Part shown: positions 45,062-54,769 of the stretch, in pieces | Layout: every line of letters starts with the position of its first letter | How positions within the stretch are numbered: the first letter of the stretch is position 1 | NCBI RefSeq assembly: GCF_907164915.1 | Contig: NC_061870.1 | Location: forward strand, 2,694,273 to 2,758,272 | Length of the DNA: 64,000 nt | Reading direction: 5' to 3' | From: Impatiens glandulifera | Taxonomy: Eukaryota; Streptophyta; Magnoliopsida; Ericales; Balsaminaceae | Position numbers and translations under genes: made by a program | The notes under the pieces: generated by a model | Seen by the model: only the letters and a program-made list of their open reading frames with translations | Told to the model about the DNA's origin: nothing | The model's database searches: none

Positions 45062-45075
45062 CCTTTAAATACTGG
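45062..45075 (-). promoter_or_regulatory. TATA-like box upstream of extra ORF 1
   Basis: Minus-strand CCAGTATTTAAAGGA, about 65 bp before ATG 45000. It is weaker than the boxes of the other two ORFs. Confidence 0.45.
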
Positions 45076-45516
45076 TGTTGGGGCTAACCTATTATCCGGG
45101 CATTAAATGAGATGATATGTATTAACCGCAGGATAAGAATCTTTGCATAAAATAGGCAGTTTTGCAGGTCTAGGTGTCGGTCATAGGCCTGGACTGTGAA
45201 AGATATCAAAAGATCTTCACGTCTTTTTAGGCGCGACTAGGTTTATTCTGAAAAGGCAATGATGCAGAACAGAGACCTTTAACCTTTGATAACTATTCCT
45301 CTTCTGTATGAAATTCAAATAATCTGGGGTAGTCTTCTTCCGAACCGGTCAGGTATCAGTTGTTCATCCCGATGCGGTTACATGGTGCATGCACCAAGTA
45401 GCCGGTCGGTTTACTCTATCTGATAGACTGGGCGGTTCTTCCACAAACACCCCGAAGATTTAAAGTTCAACATCTTAGGAAGAATTACCGGTTTGTCTGT
45501 CTGAACCGATTTCCCT

Positions 45517-48500
45517 TTAAGTATCCTTTGTAAGGATTTGGCTAATATCGGTTAAGCCGAGAGTAAGTCTAAATTGAGAAAACTTAGCTTCCTGCAGCGG
45601 CTTCGTGAAGATATCGGCTACTTGTTGATCGGTCGGTACGTATTCCAGCCGGATATGCTTCAGCGTGACATGCTCCCGAATGAAATGATGCCTTATGTCG
45701 ATGTGCTTGGTTCTGGAGTGGAGAACCGGGTTGTAGGTGATCGCTATGGCACTTGTGTTGTCACAGAAAATCGGGGACTCTTCGGCTATGATACCGAAGT
45801 CCTTCAGCTGCTGTTGTATCCAGAGGAGTTGAGAGCAGCAGCTTCCGGCCGCCAGGTATTCAGCCTCCGCGGTTGATGTAGCCACCGATGTCTGTTTCTT
45901 GCTGTGCCATGACACCAGTCGGTCACCTAAGAACTGACATGTTCCACTGGTGCTTTTCCTGTCGATCTTGCACCCTGCATAATCTGCGTCTGAGTAGCTT
46001 GTTAGATTAAAGGATGAGTCTTTTGGGTACCACAGACCGACATCAGGAGTGCACTTTAGATACTTCAGTATCCTCTTTGCGGCTGTGTAGTGGGATTGCT
46101 TTGGATTTGCTTGAAATCTCCCACACACACCAACTGCAAACAGGATGTCCGGTCTACTCGCTGTTAGATACAATAGGGAACCGATCATGCCCCGGTATGC
46201 AATCTGATCTACTAATTGGCCTTCATCATCTCTGTCCAGTTTAATGGATGAGCTCATTGGAGTGGCCGCCGAGGAGCATGTGTCCATACCGAATTTCTTT
46301 AGCAGCTCCTTGGTATATTTAGGTTGACTGATGAATGTTCCTTCCTTGAGTTGTTTAACCTGAAGACCTAGGAAGAAACTTAATTCTCCCATCATACTCA
46401 TTTCAAATTTGTCAGTCATCATTTTTGAGAACTTGTCACAAAGCTTTGGATCGGTGGAACCGAAAATAATATCATCTACATAAATTTGAACAAGTAGGAT
46501 ATGTTCCTTCTTCTCAAACTTAAACAAAGTTTTATCCACCGAACCGATGGTGAAATCATGCTCTAATAGAAATGCGGTTAGCGTATCATACCAGGCTCTA
46601 GTTGCTTGCTTTAGACCGTATAAAGCTTTATTTAGCCGGTATACATGGTTTGGAAATGCAGCATTTTTGAAACCGGGTGGTTGTTCAACGTACACTTCTT
46701 CACGTAGGTCACCGTTCAGAAATGCACTTTTAACATCCATTTGAAAAACCTTAAAGTTTTTGAAAGCCGCAAAAGCTAGAAAAATCCTAATGGCTTCAAT
46801 TCTGGATACAGGAGCAAATGACTCTTCAAAGTCAATGCCTTCTTCCTGTTTGTAACCTTGAGCCACTAATCTGGCTTTGTTCCTCGTGACCAAACCGTCC
46901 TCATTGAGTTTGTTTCTGAATACCCATCTTGTTCCTATGACCGATTGATCTTTCGGTCTGGGAACTAAGTACCAGACTTTACTACTCTCGAACTGGTTTA
47001 GCTCTTCTTGCATTCCCAAGATCCAATCCGGATCTGACAATGCTTCATCTATTCTTTTCGGTTCAATCTGGGATATAAAAGCAGAGTTAAAATATCCTTC
47101 CAGAAGTTGACTCCTAGTTCGAACAGGTTCTGAAGGGTCACCTATAATTTGCTCAGGAGGATGTTTACTGTTTCTTCTGAGATTCAGTTCAGGGTTGTCT
47201 ACCAAATTACCGGTAACTTGACCAAGGCTAGACATGTCGGTAGGTTGACCGAGATTGTCAGACCGACCGACTCCCTCGGATTGGACCGAAGTGTCAGCTT
47301 CCTGTTGTGAAACAGCTTGATCCGGCTGGGTATCAATGTTACCCATTTGGTCATGGACAAACCGCCTGAAGACCGGAGTCTCATCTTCACTATCAGAATG
47401 AATATCGTTATTTTCTAGTCTGTTGTGTAGATCAAAGCATGAAGCAGTATTGCTTTCAACCGATTCATCGAAAACAACGTGAATTGTTTCCTCCATGGTT
47501 GCAGTTCTATTGTTATATACTCTATATGCTTTACTCACTGCCGAGTATCCAAGCATGATGCCGGTATCGGTCTTTGCATCAAAAGCGGTGAGTTGGGTTT
47601 TACCATTTATATGAATATAACATTTACAACCGAAAATTCTGAGGTACTTGAGTTTAGGAACTCTGTTAAAATAAACCTCATACGGTGTTTTGTTGTGAAA
47701 TCTGTTAATCAAAGACCGGTTTTGTGTATGGCATGCAGTGTTGATAGCCTCAGCCCAAAATTTCTGAGCAATGCCGGAGTCGGCTATCATAGACCGTGCG
47801 GCTTCCTTGAGAGTCCGGTTTCTTCTCTCGGCCAGGCCATTTTGTTGAGGAGTCCTAGCACTAGACAACTCGTGTCTAATGCCGGATTCATCAAGATATG
47901 CAGTTAATGTACTATTAGTAAATTCGGTACCTCGATCACTTCGAATGCTGTTGATACGAGTTGATTTTTCATTTTGCAACCGCTTAAGAAGTGTGATCAG
48001 GTTTGATACAGTTTCACGTTTAGATGGTAGAAATATCACCCATGTATATCTAGAATAATCATCAATAACTACCATGGTGTAAAGCATACCGCCTAGGCTA
48101 ATGACCTGAATCGGTCCAAATAAATCCATGTGAAGAAGATCTAGGCATCGGCTGGATTGAATATTTCCATTACTCTTAAAAGATGACCTAGTTTGTTTAC
48201 CCATCTGGCATGCTGAACAGACCTTATCCTGGTTAAACACTATATCAGGAATACCTTCAACTAGCTTTTTACCGCGAATGTAGTTTAAGGTTTTCATGTT
48301 TAGATGGTTTAGTCTCTTATGCCATAGCCAGGTTTGATCAGTCTTAGCTATCATGCATATAGGATGTTCTACTCTTGTTTTCCAGTCTACCTTATAAATG
48401 TTACATATCCTATTTCCGGTTAGTAATACAATACCTTGAGAATCCTTAACTAAGCATGCATGTTTAAGAAATTCTACCGTGTATCCGGCATCACACATCT

Positions 48501-48797
48501 GACTAATACTAAGTAGATTAAAACGTAGGTTTTCAACTAAGAGTACATTATCAATAGTTAGATTACCATGGACAATCTTACCCTTGCCCACAGTTTTACC
48601 TTTTGAGTTGTCACCGAAGGTAATTAGAGCACCGGTTACTGATCTGATGTCGATTAGCAAATTGCTATTTCCGGTCATGTGCCTGGAGCAACCGCTGTCC
48701 AAGAACCATTCGGAGTTTCCTAGTCGTTTCTTTGGATCCTGCAAAATGTACATATTTACAACTGTTTGGTACCCACATTTACTTGGGTCCACATGCG
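45517..48797 (-). CDS. Copia pol polyprotein: protease, integrase, reverse transcriptase, RNase H
   Basis: The open frame of about 1,090 codons is uninterrupted. In order: aspartic protease DSG ([13 protein letters not shown], ~31-43); pre-integrase HHCC ([12 protein letters not shown]...CSACQMGK, ~155-200); integrase core from HMDLFGPI (~222) through DDYSRYTWV and [11 protein letters not shown] to [12 protein letters not shown] (~325); RT with [31 protein letters not shown] and YVDD (~770); RNase [21 protein letters not shown] and [11 protein letters not shown], with a CDNTSAI block. The protein makes and integrates the cDNA copy in virus-like particles. There is no ATG at its start: it overlaps the gag end by ~14-19 nt in a different frame. 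All catalytic motifs look intact. Confidence 0.96.
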
Positions 48798-50608
48798 ATT
48801 AGTCCCTTAGGTATCCAAACCTTGATAAACCGGACGGTTTTCTTTGCTAGGGTTTTAACTGTCCTTTTGACACTTGGTCTGGTGTATTTCGGTTTTCCAT
48901 CAAATGTCCTAAATGGTGGTCGTCTTTGGTTCGGTGATCTGTAGTTTGACCTACGCGGTTCAGGGAAGTCTTTCTTATATTTGAGGATTTCGGCTCTTCT
49001 TTTCTCAAGGTCAAGCCATGAATCGGTTGGGCCAACATAATTGTATTTTAGCTTCTCTTCCCTATAATATGCGGTTTCCTCTTCTTCGGCTGTCCAGGTG
49101 CTCTTAAGAAATTTTATAAAGGGGAGGTTTCCTTTTGTAAGCCTTGCTTTCTCTATGGGTTTTTGGTCTTTGGAGCTATTCCCTGTGTATCCTAGACCAC
49201 GCTTACAACGAGGATGCCTATAGTGTTTATTCATATCCTTTACTATATCGCTAGATCTCTTATAGGCGGCCATCGTATATTGAAAACGGGCATTTTCTTC
49301 CTCGGTTAGTTCACTAGGTTGTTCGATCTTATAATCTAACTCGGTTTCTAGGGTGTGGGTATCATCAGGTTGTATGACTTCCGGTTCGGTTATGATGGGT
49401 ACCTCTGGTTCTATTGGGATAGGTACTATGGGATCGGTCTTGATGTTGAGGTGTTTAGGTAGCATGGTCAATAGGTTCTTATATTCTTCTACCATGTCAT
49501 TTAATGCTTCATATAGCTCGTCTTTAGTAAATTCATCATAGGGAGAGTCAAATACATGTTCCTCATTGGCCATGAGGCACGTGAGTTCATCGTCACTGTC
49601 ACTGCGAGCCCATAGACTTCCTCCATCGTCGGCTATTAGTGCTTTCGGTACCTCACTTCCTTCACCGGTTTGTTGATAACTGTTTCTGTCATTTTGATAG
49701 TCCGGTTTCTGGGTGTCCCTCCTTGGTTTCCTGCATTCCCACTTAAAGTGTCCCATACAGTTACAGTTATAGCATCTTATATTGGATTTGTCACCATAGT
49801 AGTTGTTTGTCGGTTGGCTCCTTTTCATGAACCTCCCAAACTTTTGTGCGAGCATGGCCATGGCGTCCTCAGTAAACTGTTCGGCTGTTCTGATAGGTGC
49901 GGGTGCAGGAACCGGTATCGGTGCAGGTGTGGGTACAGGAGCAGATACAACCGGTTCTGTAGATGTGATTAATGCTCTGGTTGATGTTGAGGCCGAGACT
50001 TCCTCTTCGGTTCTAGATTTCATTTCGAATTCGTATGTCTTTAGATCTTCGAATACATCGTATAGCTTCATCTTACGTAGGCTCTTTGATTCCCTCATTA
50101 CCATTGTCTTTATATCCCAGGTACTTGGAAGAGATCTCAAAGCCTTCATAACTACCTCTTTGCTCTCATACTTCTTGCCCAGAGTTGCTAGTTCATCTAG
50201 CACACCAGTGAACCGGTCACTGTATTCCTTCATAGTTTCTCCTGGTTTCATTTTGATGCTTTCGAACTTCTGTGTGGCCATCATTATTTTTTTCTCCCTT
50301 GTTCTTTCATTTCCTTCAAAGATCTGGATGACCGTGTTCCATGTTTCCTTCGCGGTCTTGCAATCTCTGATCTTGCAATAAGTGTTTCTGTCTACGCTAT
50401 TGGAGATCCGGTTTCTTGCATGGTTGTCCAGATTGTTCCTTCTCCTATCTTCAGTCGTCCATTCTTTTCTATCTTTATCAATGAATATCGGTCCGTCGGT
50501 TAGAATGGATTCCATTTCATCATCCAAGGTGACTAGGTGCAGGTGCATGCGTGCCTTCCAGTTGGCAAAGTCATCACCTTCTAGCATTGGAGGCCTATCC
50601 TGATACAT
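48779..50608 (-). CDS. Copia gag, 609 aa
   Basis: ATG 50608 lies ~20 nt downstream of the PBS. The N-terminal ~230 residues ([57 protein letters not shown]) are the Copia gag/UBN2-type domain. A Pro/Ala-rich stretch (~225-245) precedes a CCHC zinc knuckle [14 protein letters not shown] (~279-292), which binds RNA. An acidic segment and a basic C-terminus ([20 protein letters not shown]) follow. The protein forms the particle core. The frame ends [12 protein letters not shown], where pol begins in another frame. Confidence 0.94.
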   Translation of the reverse strand: MYQDRPPMLEGDDFANWKARMHLHLVTLDDEMESILTDGPIFIDKDRKEWTTEDRRRNNLDNHARNRISNSVDRNTYCKIRDCKTAKETWNTVIQIFEGNERTREKKIMMATQKFESIKMKPGETMKEYSDRFTGVLDELATLGKKYESKEVVMKALRSLPSTWDIKTMVMRESKSLRKMKLYDVFEDLKTYEFEMKSRTEEEVSASTSTRALITSTEPVVSAPVPTPAPIPVPAPAPIRTAEQFTEDAMAMLAQKFGRFMKRSQPTNNYYGDKSNIRCYNCNCMGHFKWECRKPRRDTQKPDYQNDRNSYQQTGEGSEVPKALIADDGGSLWARSDSDDELTCLMANEEHVFDSPYDEFTKDELYEALNDMVEEYKNLLTMLPKHLNIKTDPIVPIPIEPEVPIITEPEVIQPDDTHTLETELDYKIEQPSELTEEENARFQYTMAAYKRSSDIVKDMNKHYRHPRCKRGLGYTGNSSKDQKPIEKARLTKGNLPFIKFLKSTWTAEEEETAYYREEKLKYNYVGPTDSWLDLEKRRAEILKYKKDFPEPRRSNYRSPNQRRPPFRTFDGKPKYTRPSVKRTVKTLAKKTVRFIKVWIPKGLIACGPK

Positions 50609-50628
50609 GTTTGCTTGAGTATTGAAAC

Positions 50629-50645
50629 TAACTGCTCTGATACCA
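50629..50645 (-). other. Primer-binding site (initiator-Met tRNA)
   Basis: Minus-strand TGGTATCAGAGCAGTTAG two bases inside the 5' LTR, complementary to the 3' end of plant initiator-Met tRNA. The same PBS type is found in the TRIM and the gag-only element. Confidence 0.95.
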
Positions 50646-50647
50646 AT

Positions 50648-51897
50648 TGTTAGGATCTAGGTCGCCGCTGGTGGACCGGGGTTGGACCGGTTAGCGGTTC
50701 TCACTCGTAGGGTGGTGGTTAATCCGGTTAGAGATTAACACCGGGGTTTCAATACTACACAACCTGTCACAAACCCTTGAACTAGGTTCAAGCGCGGAAG
50801 AGGTTTGTTTTCAGGTTGAAGCGGTATGCTTGTATGATAGGCACGGTCGGTTTCGGATGATGAAGATTTGGAGATGGTGGGTCGGTTTCGGTAATCTGGA
50901 TGTTCGGTATGGTTAAGTTAGTCGGTTATGTAATGAAGCCTGCAAAAAGTAAATAACACAACAGATTTTATGGATGTTCGGAGATAAAACTCCTACGTCA
51001 CCCCTTCCTCTCGAAACCGCGAGAAGAATATTCACTAAGGAATACAAATACAAACCGATCGAGACTTATTCTCTGCTCGATAACACTCTTACAATTTACA
51101 CCGAAATTGTAGAACACACTTTAACTTTCAACACTTAGGCTTTCTAGAGTAGCACACTGTTATCACTTGTAGTAAATGCTCTTAGCTTTCGTTATCCCAA
51201 TGTTTGTCCCGCTCAAGTCACTGCATTTACTCTTCTTCAGCTACCTCCTTTTATAGGTGAAATATGCCAACGGTCATATTTCAAAGCCTTGAATCTGATT
51301 GGCTGATCAGAAGTGCAGTGATTCAGTGTCTCAGACGTTCAGACCTGCGGTCGTCTCAGACCTGCCGGTCTGTTCTTCCGGTTTGTAAGACAGACCTGCT
51401 GGGTTTGTCTTTTACTCAATGTAGGCACTGTCTGTTTGGACAGTTGTCTGTACTTTGAAGATTTCCTTTCTGGCTTATCCTGAAGTAGAAGGATCCGGTA
51501 GTACTGTTTTCTGCAGCCTACAGTCTTTTCTCAGACTTGCATGGATATGGAAGTATTCAGTCTGTTCCTTTGGTATCATTCTCAACAGATACCCGAATTG
51601 TCTTCTTGTACTGGTCGGCCGCTTGACTTGGCCGAATGTCTTTTGGTGGTGAAGTAACCGGACTTCTTCCGGTTATTCTTGTCTTGTGGATGATCGGCTG
51701 TTTGATGGTTCCGGTTTTGAGCTTTGGCTGATCCTTCCTTTGTGCGGTCACGTTCCGAATACTCTTGATCGGTTTGGTAACTTGACCGGTTAGATTTCTT
51801 CAGTTGGTTCTCTTGTTTATCCGGTCCGGTTCCTTGTTCCTGCATGGAAAGTTTGTTTAAGTTAGGTTTATTCGAATCGGTCTGAATTTATCTAACA
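50648..51897 (-). repeat. 5' LTR of the big Copia, with promoter
   Basis: 1,250 bp, TGTTAGGATC...ATCTAACA. It carries the TATA box cctccttttatag at 51245-51257 (minus-strand CTATAAAAGGAGG), which places transcription start near 51215. U3 is then roughly 51215-51897, and R plus U5 50648-51215. Confidence 0.97.
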
Positions 51898-52015
51898 CAA
51901 GCGCTACCTGATGAAACTTGTTTCACTAAGTATTTACAACGCTAATATGAGTGAAACAAGCGATACCTAGTGAAGAAAATTTCATTAGGTATTTACATTA
52001 ATAAATCATTCATTT
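51898..52015. repeat. Right part of the ~64-bp tandem repeat split by the Copia
   Basis: CAAGCGCTACCTGATGAAAC, TTTCACTAAGTATTTACAAC and GAGTGAAACAAGCGATACCT continue the array seen at 38075-38189. Confidence 0.8.
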
Positions 52016-52129
52016 GCGTTTGCTTCACTTTTAGTTACATTGTTATTAAAACTGAAGCTAGGTTCACTGAAGTAAAAATTTAAATAAATATAAATTTTTT
52101 TGATGCACTCTCATTATTCATTTTCTATC

Positions 52130-52540
52130 TCATCGATTTTTGAAACCCTAGCACGAATCTTCTACGCTACAATCTTCTCGCGAAAATGGCATTATTGGGT
52201 GACGTCGAAGGTTATTTGTGCTCTTTGGGATGATGCTAATGCAACCTTGGATATCTTGAAGTGTGTAGCGACTTGATGTTGGAAATTTGTGATTTCTCTG
52301 TTAGAAATCATATGTCAGGTTTTTCCTTCATTTATCATTCATTGTAAATCTACCCACCTTAGAAATAATCACTCTCTTTCACTCTCTCTATCTGCTTCTG
52401 ATCGATTACTTTCTAATGATGCTAATGCAACCTTGGATCCCTTAAAGTGTGTAGCGACTTTCTATTGGAAATTTGCGATTTCTTTGATAGAAACTATTCG
52501 TCGGGTTTTTGCAATATTTTTGCATATTCGGGTTAACTAG
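52130..52540 (+). pseudogene. Duplicated fragment of an unrecognised gene
   Basis: Two related blocks, at about 52229-52345 and 52417-52510, both contain GATGCTAATGCAACCTTGGA and AAGTGTGTAGCGACTT, then GGAAATTTG.GATTTCT. They encode DANATLDPLKCVAT followed by FAISLIETIRRVF in the better copy. The first is preceded by AAACCCTAGC and an ATG (52186) opening MALLGDVEGYLCSLG. They look like a short exon captured and duplicated inside a transposon. I do not recognise the parent gene. Confidence 0.45.
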
Positions 52541-53030
52541 ATCTTAAAGAGACTGTTCATCTTGTTTTTTGATTTCATCTCTTACGAATGTAAAATAAAA
52601 TTATTTTATAGCACCGATTTTATTCTTGTCATTGTTTTAGAAGCATTGAGTGCCCAAAATATTGCTGAAACACCAATTTGTATATATGTATTATTTATAT
52701 ATCAAAAACTTTGTCAATTATTGTTTCCTTTTCATATTGCTCTTATTGTATTTTGAGCTTCATTTTTTTAACACCTTTTGTTGCAGCGTGTAGCTAGATA
52801 TCTGGCAATTGAAGAATGTGTTAGAAATATTTTTCTCAATAATGTGGAAAACATTATTGTAATGCAATTTATTTTAGATTTAACCTGTTATGATTTTATT
52901 TATCCTATTCAAAGGACTTTCATCGCTTAATCAGTCATTTGTTGTATATACCTATAATCATGCTTGTGGTGGAAGTTCCGCATGATCATCCCAGCTGCAT
53001 AAACTATATCAACATCAAAAGGGAAGAGAG
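52541..53030. other. AT-rich stretch without recognised gene
   Basis: Open frame 52562-52756 shows no motif. It may be intron of a fragment captured with the 52130-52540 block. Confidence 0.45.
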
Positions 53031-53225
53031 TTGAGGTTCTTGGTGAGGATTATTACAATACGCGTGAGGAACATTGAAATACACGTGAGGATTATTGCAA
53101 TACGCGTGAGGAACATTACAATACGCGTGAGAAACATTGCAATACGCATGAGAAACATTACAATATATATGATGACAATACGCGTGAGAAACATTGCAAT
53201 AGGCGTGAGGAAATTGCAATACACA
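53031..53225. repeat. ~21-24-bp minisatellite
   Basis: About eight units of the type CAATACGCGTGAGGAACATTG. It lies in the presumed first intron of the related-MULE remnant to its right, just as a different minisatellite lies in the first intron of the complete MULE (61445-61690). Confidence 0.85.
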
Positions 53226-53269
53226 AAATTTGTCTTCGTTATGTTCACAAAATCAGGTCACTAACTAAG

Positions 53270-53735
53270 AAATTATCAAATCAACTAACTATAACATTAA
53301 ATGCAAATTAACATACCTATTTGAGAATGCGATGATTCTTCTTCAACCGTCGAAGAGTCATGGGTTCTTCTTCAACCTCCAGAGAGTCGTGGGTCTACTT
53401 CAACCACTACTGGTTGCTGACTGTTGATGTTGAACAGTGAATTGTAGGGGTAGGGAGTGTTGTGGGGATGGGGATTAGGGTTTAAGGAGAGGGAGTGTCG
53501 TGGTGACTATTAATGTTGTGTTAGAGAGTTTATGGTTTTAAAGGGAGCGGGAGTGAGAAGAAAGAGAGATGAATTGAATGAATGTGGATTATTTTCGACA
53601 TTGAAGGGTATATAACGACATTAAGGACAAGATGAACATTTCGCAGGCCAAAAAGGCCATTTTTAAAAAACATTATTAGGTGTGGATCATTTTTTTAATA
53701 TGACCCATTATTAATTTCGTCAAATTTCCCCCAAA
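53270..53735 (-). mobile_element. Terminal region and first exon of a related DUF1985-Ulp1-type MULE
   Basis: On the minus strand the end reads GGGGGAAATTTGACGAAATT with TGGGTCAT downstream, similar to the right TIR of the MULE at 54131-62940 (GAAAATTTGATCAAATAATC...TAGGGTCAT). Inside follows a leader exon ending CATCGCATTCTCAAATAG then GTATGTT, which matches CCATCGCATTCAG then GTTAG of that MULE. The other end and any coding exons were not found, so this is a remnant. Confidence 0.55.
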
Positions 53736-54130
53736 TAATAGCTTGTTATCAATGTTCTTATTTTAAAATATAATTTAATTGATTTATAAATAAAATTATA
53801 TTCAATCCTATCTATTTTCCATTAATTTATTTTTAAAAAATTATTGAAGATATTGTAATCTATCTAATAAAATAAAAAATAAAAAATTAAAGATTTAGCT
53901 ATACAGAATTTTAATGTAATAATTAATAAGCATAATAATTTCTTTAATTACTTTTGGTAATCTTGATCCAAATAAAAGATCATAAAAAATATAATCATTA
54001 AGAATTAAAATATTAAGATTCTAATATTTTAGGTTTGAGACACCCACCTATGAAATTTCATCCAATTCCATTGTTTTTCTTGTCAAGAATAGAACTTCTC
54101 TTCTTCTTGCACTCAAAAGCTAATTTGATG
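53736..54130. other. AT-rich spacer
   Basis: AT-rich DNA between two MULE ends. No gene seen. AATTTGATG at 54122-54130 is the left target duplication of the next element. Confidence 0.6.
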
Positions 54131-54270
54131 GGGGAATTTGATCTCAAAACTAACTTTCATAATATCAATTTACAAATATAACTTTTTTAAAAAAAAATTT
54201 GACCCCGTTACTATTTATTTTTATTCATTTCCCCTCATTTTCTCTCTTTTCCTCTCTCTCTTCTCCAACC
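54131..54270 (+). repeat. Left TIR of the MULE
   Basis: Matches 62780-62940 in inverse orientation: AATTTGATC, CTCAAAACTAAC, TAATATC(T)AATTT(A/G)(C/T)AAAT, then a T-rich leader with GTTACTATTT against GTGACTATTTTACCC. Confidence 0.8.
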
Positions 54271-54576
54271 CCGCGATCCACCTGCAACGCCCCGCAACGC
54301 CCCGCAACGCCCCGTTGTCCCCGCTCTCCCTCCCATTCTCATCTCCCAAATTCCCCAAGCAACGCCGCAAGATGACGAGACCCAACAATATCGTCGGACC
54401 ACGGACGCATGCAACTGTAGACCTGACCGACCAACATCATCGCCTTCAAAATGGGTATGTTAATTTCTTTCATTCCCATTTAGCTGAACACTCAATACGT
54501 TTCGTATGTTTGCAATTCTGTATCAAAATGGGTATGTTTGCACCACGCAAATTGCGCCCCACACAATTTGAGTTGG

Positions 54577-54735
54577 CATCCCACGACCCACGCAATTTGT
54601 GTTGGTGTCCCACGACCCATGCAATTTGCGTTGGCGTCCCACGACCCACGCAAGATTGCGTAGGTGTCCCACGACCCACGCAATTTGCGTCGGCGTCCCA
54701 CGACCCACGCAATTTGTGTTTGCGTCCCTCAATAA
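54577..54735 (+). repeat. 29-bp minisatellite built on ACGCAA-TTGCGT
   Basis: About five to six units TCCCACGACCCACGCAATTT followed by GCGTTGGCG, some with small changes. Open frames cross it on both strands and are not evidence for coding. Confidence 0.9.
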
Positions 54736-54769
54736 TACCACGCACCACACCACGATAATATGGTTTTGT

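Larger units (their letters stand above)
38190..51897 (-). mobile_element. Complete Copia LTR retrotransposon with three extra ORFs after pol (13.7 kb)
   Basis: Two ~1.25-kb LTRs differ at only a handful of places and are flanked by the perfect duplication CAAGC (38185-38189 and 51898-51902). Read on the minus strand: 5' LTR, initiator-Met PBS, gag (609 codons), pol (protease, integrase, RT, RNase H), three related extra ORFs, polypurine tract, 3' LTR. Integrase before RT makes it Copia (Pseudoviridae type). Extra sense ORFs between pol and the 3' LTR are known from the Sirevirus branch, where one is usual. Near-identical LTRs and intact gag and pol frames indicate a recent insertion. Confidence 0.96.

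Noticed and set aside
45574..50603. Several 60-190-codon plus-strand frames opposite gag and pol
   Set aside because: Antisense shadows of the long gag and pol frames.
54470..54758. Several overlapping open frames on both strands with regular peptide repeats
   Set aside because: All are readings of the 29-bp minisatellite.
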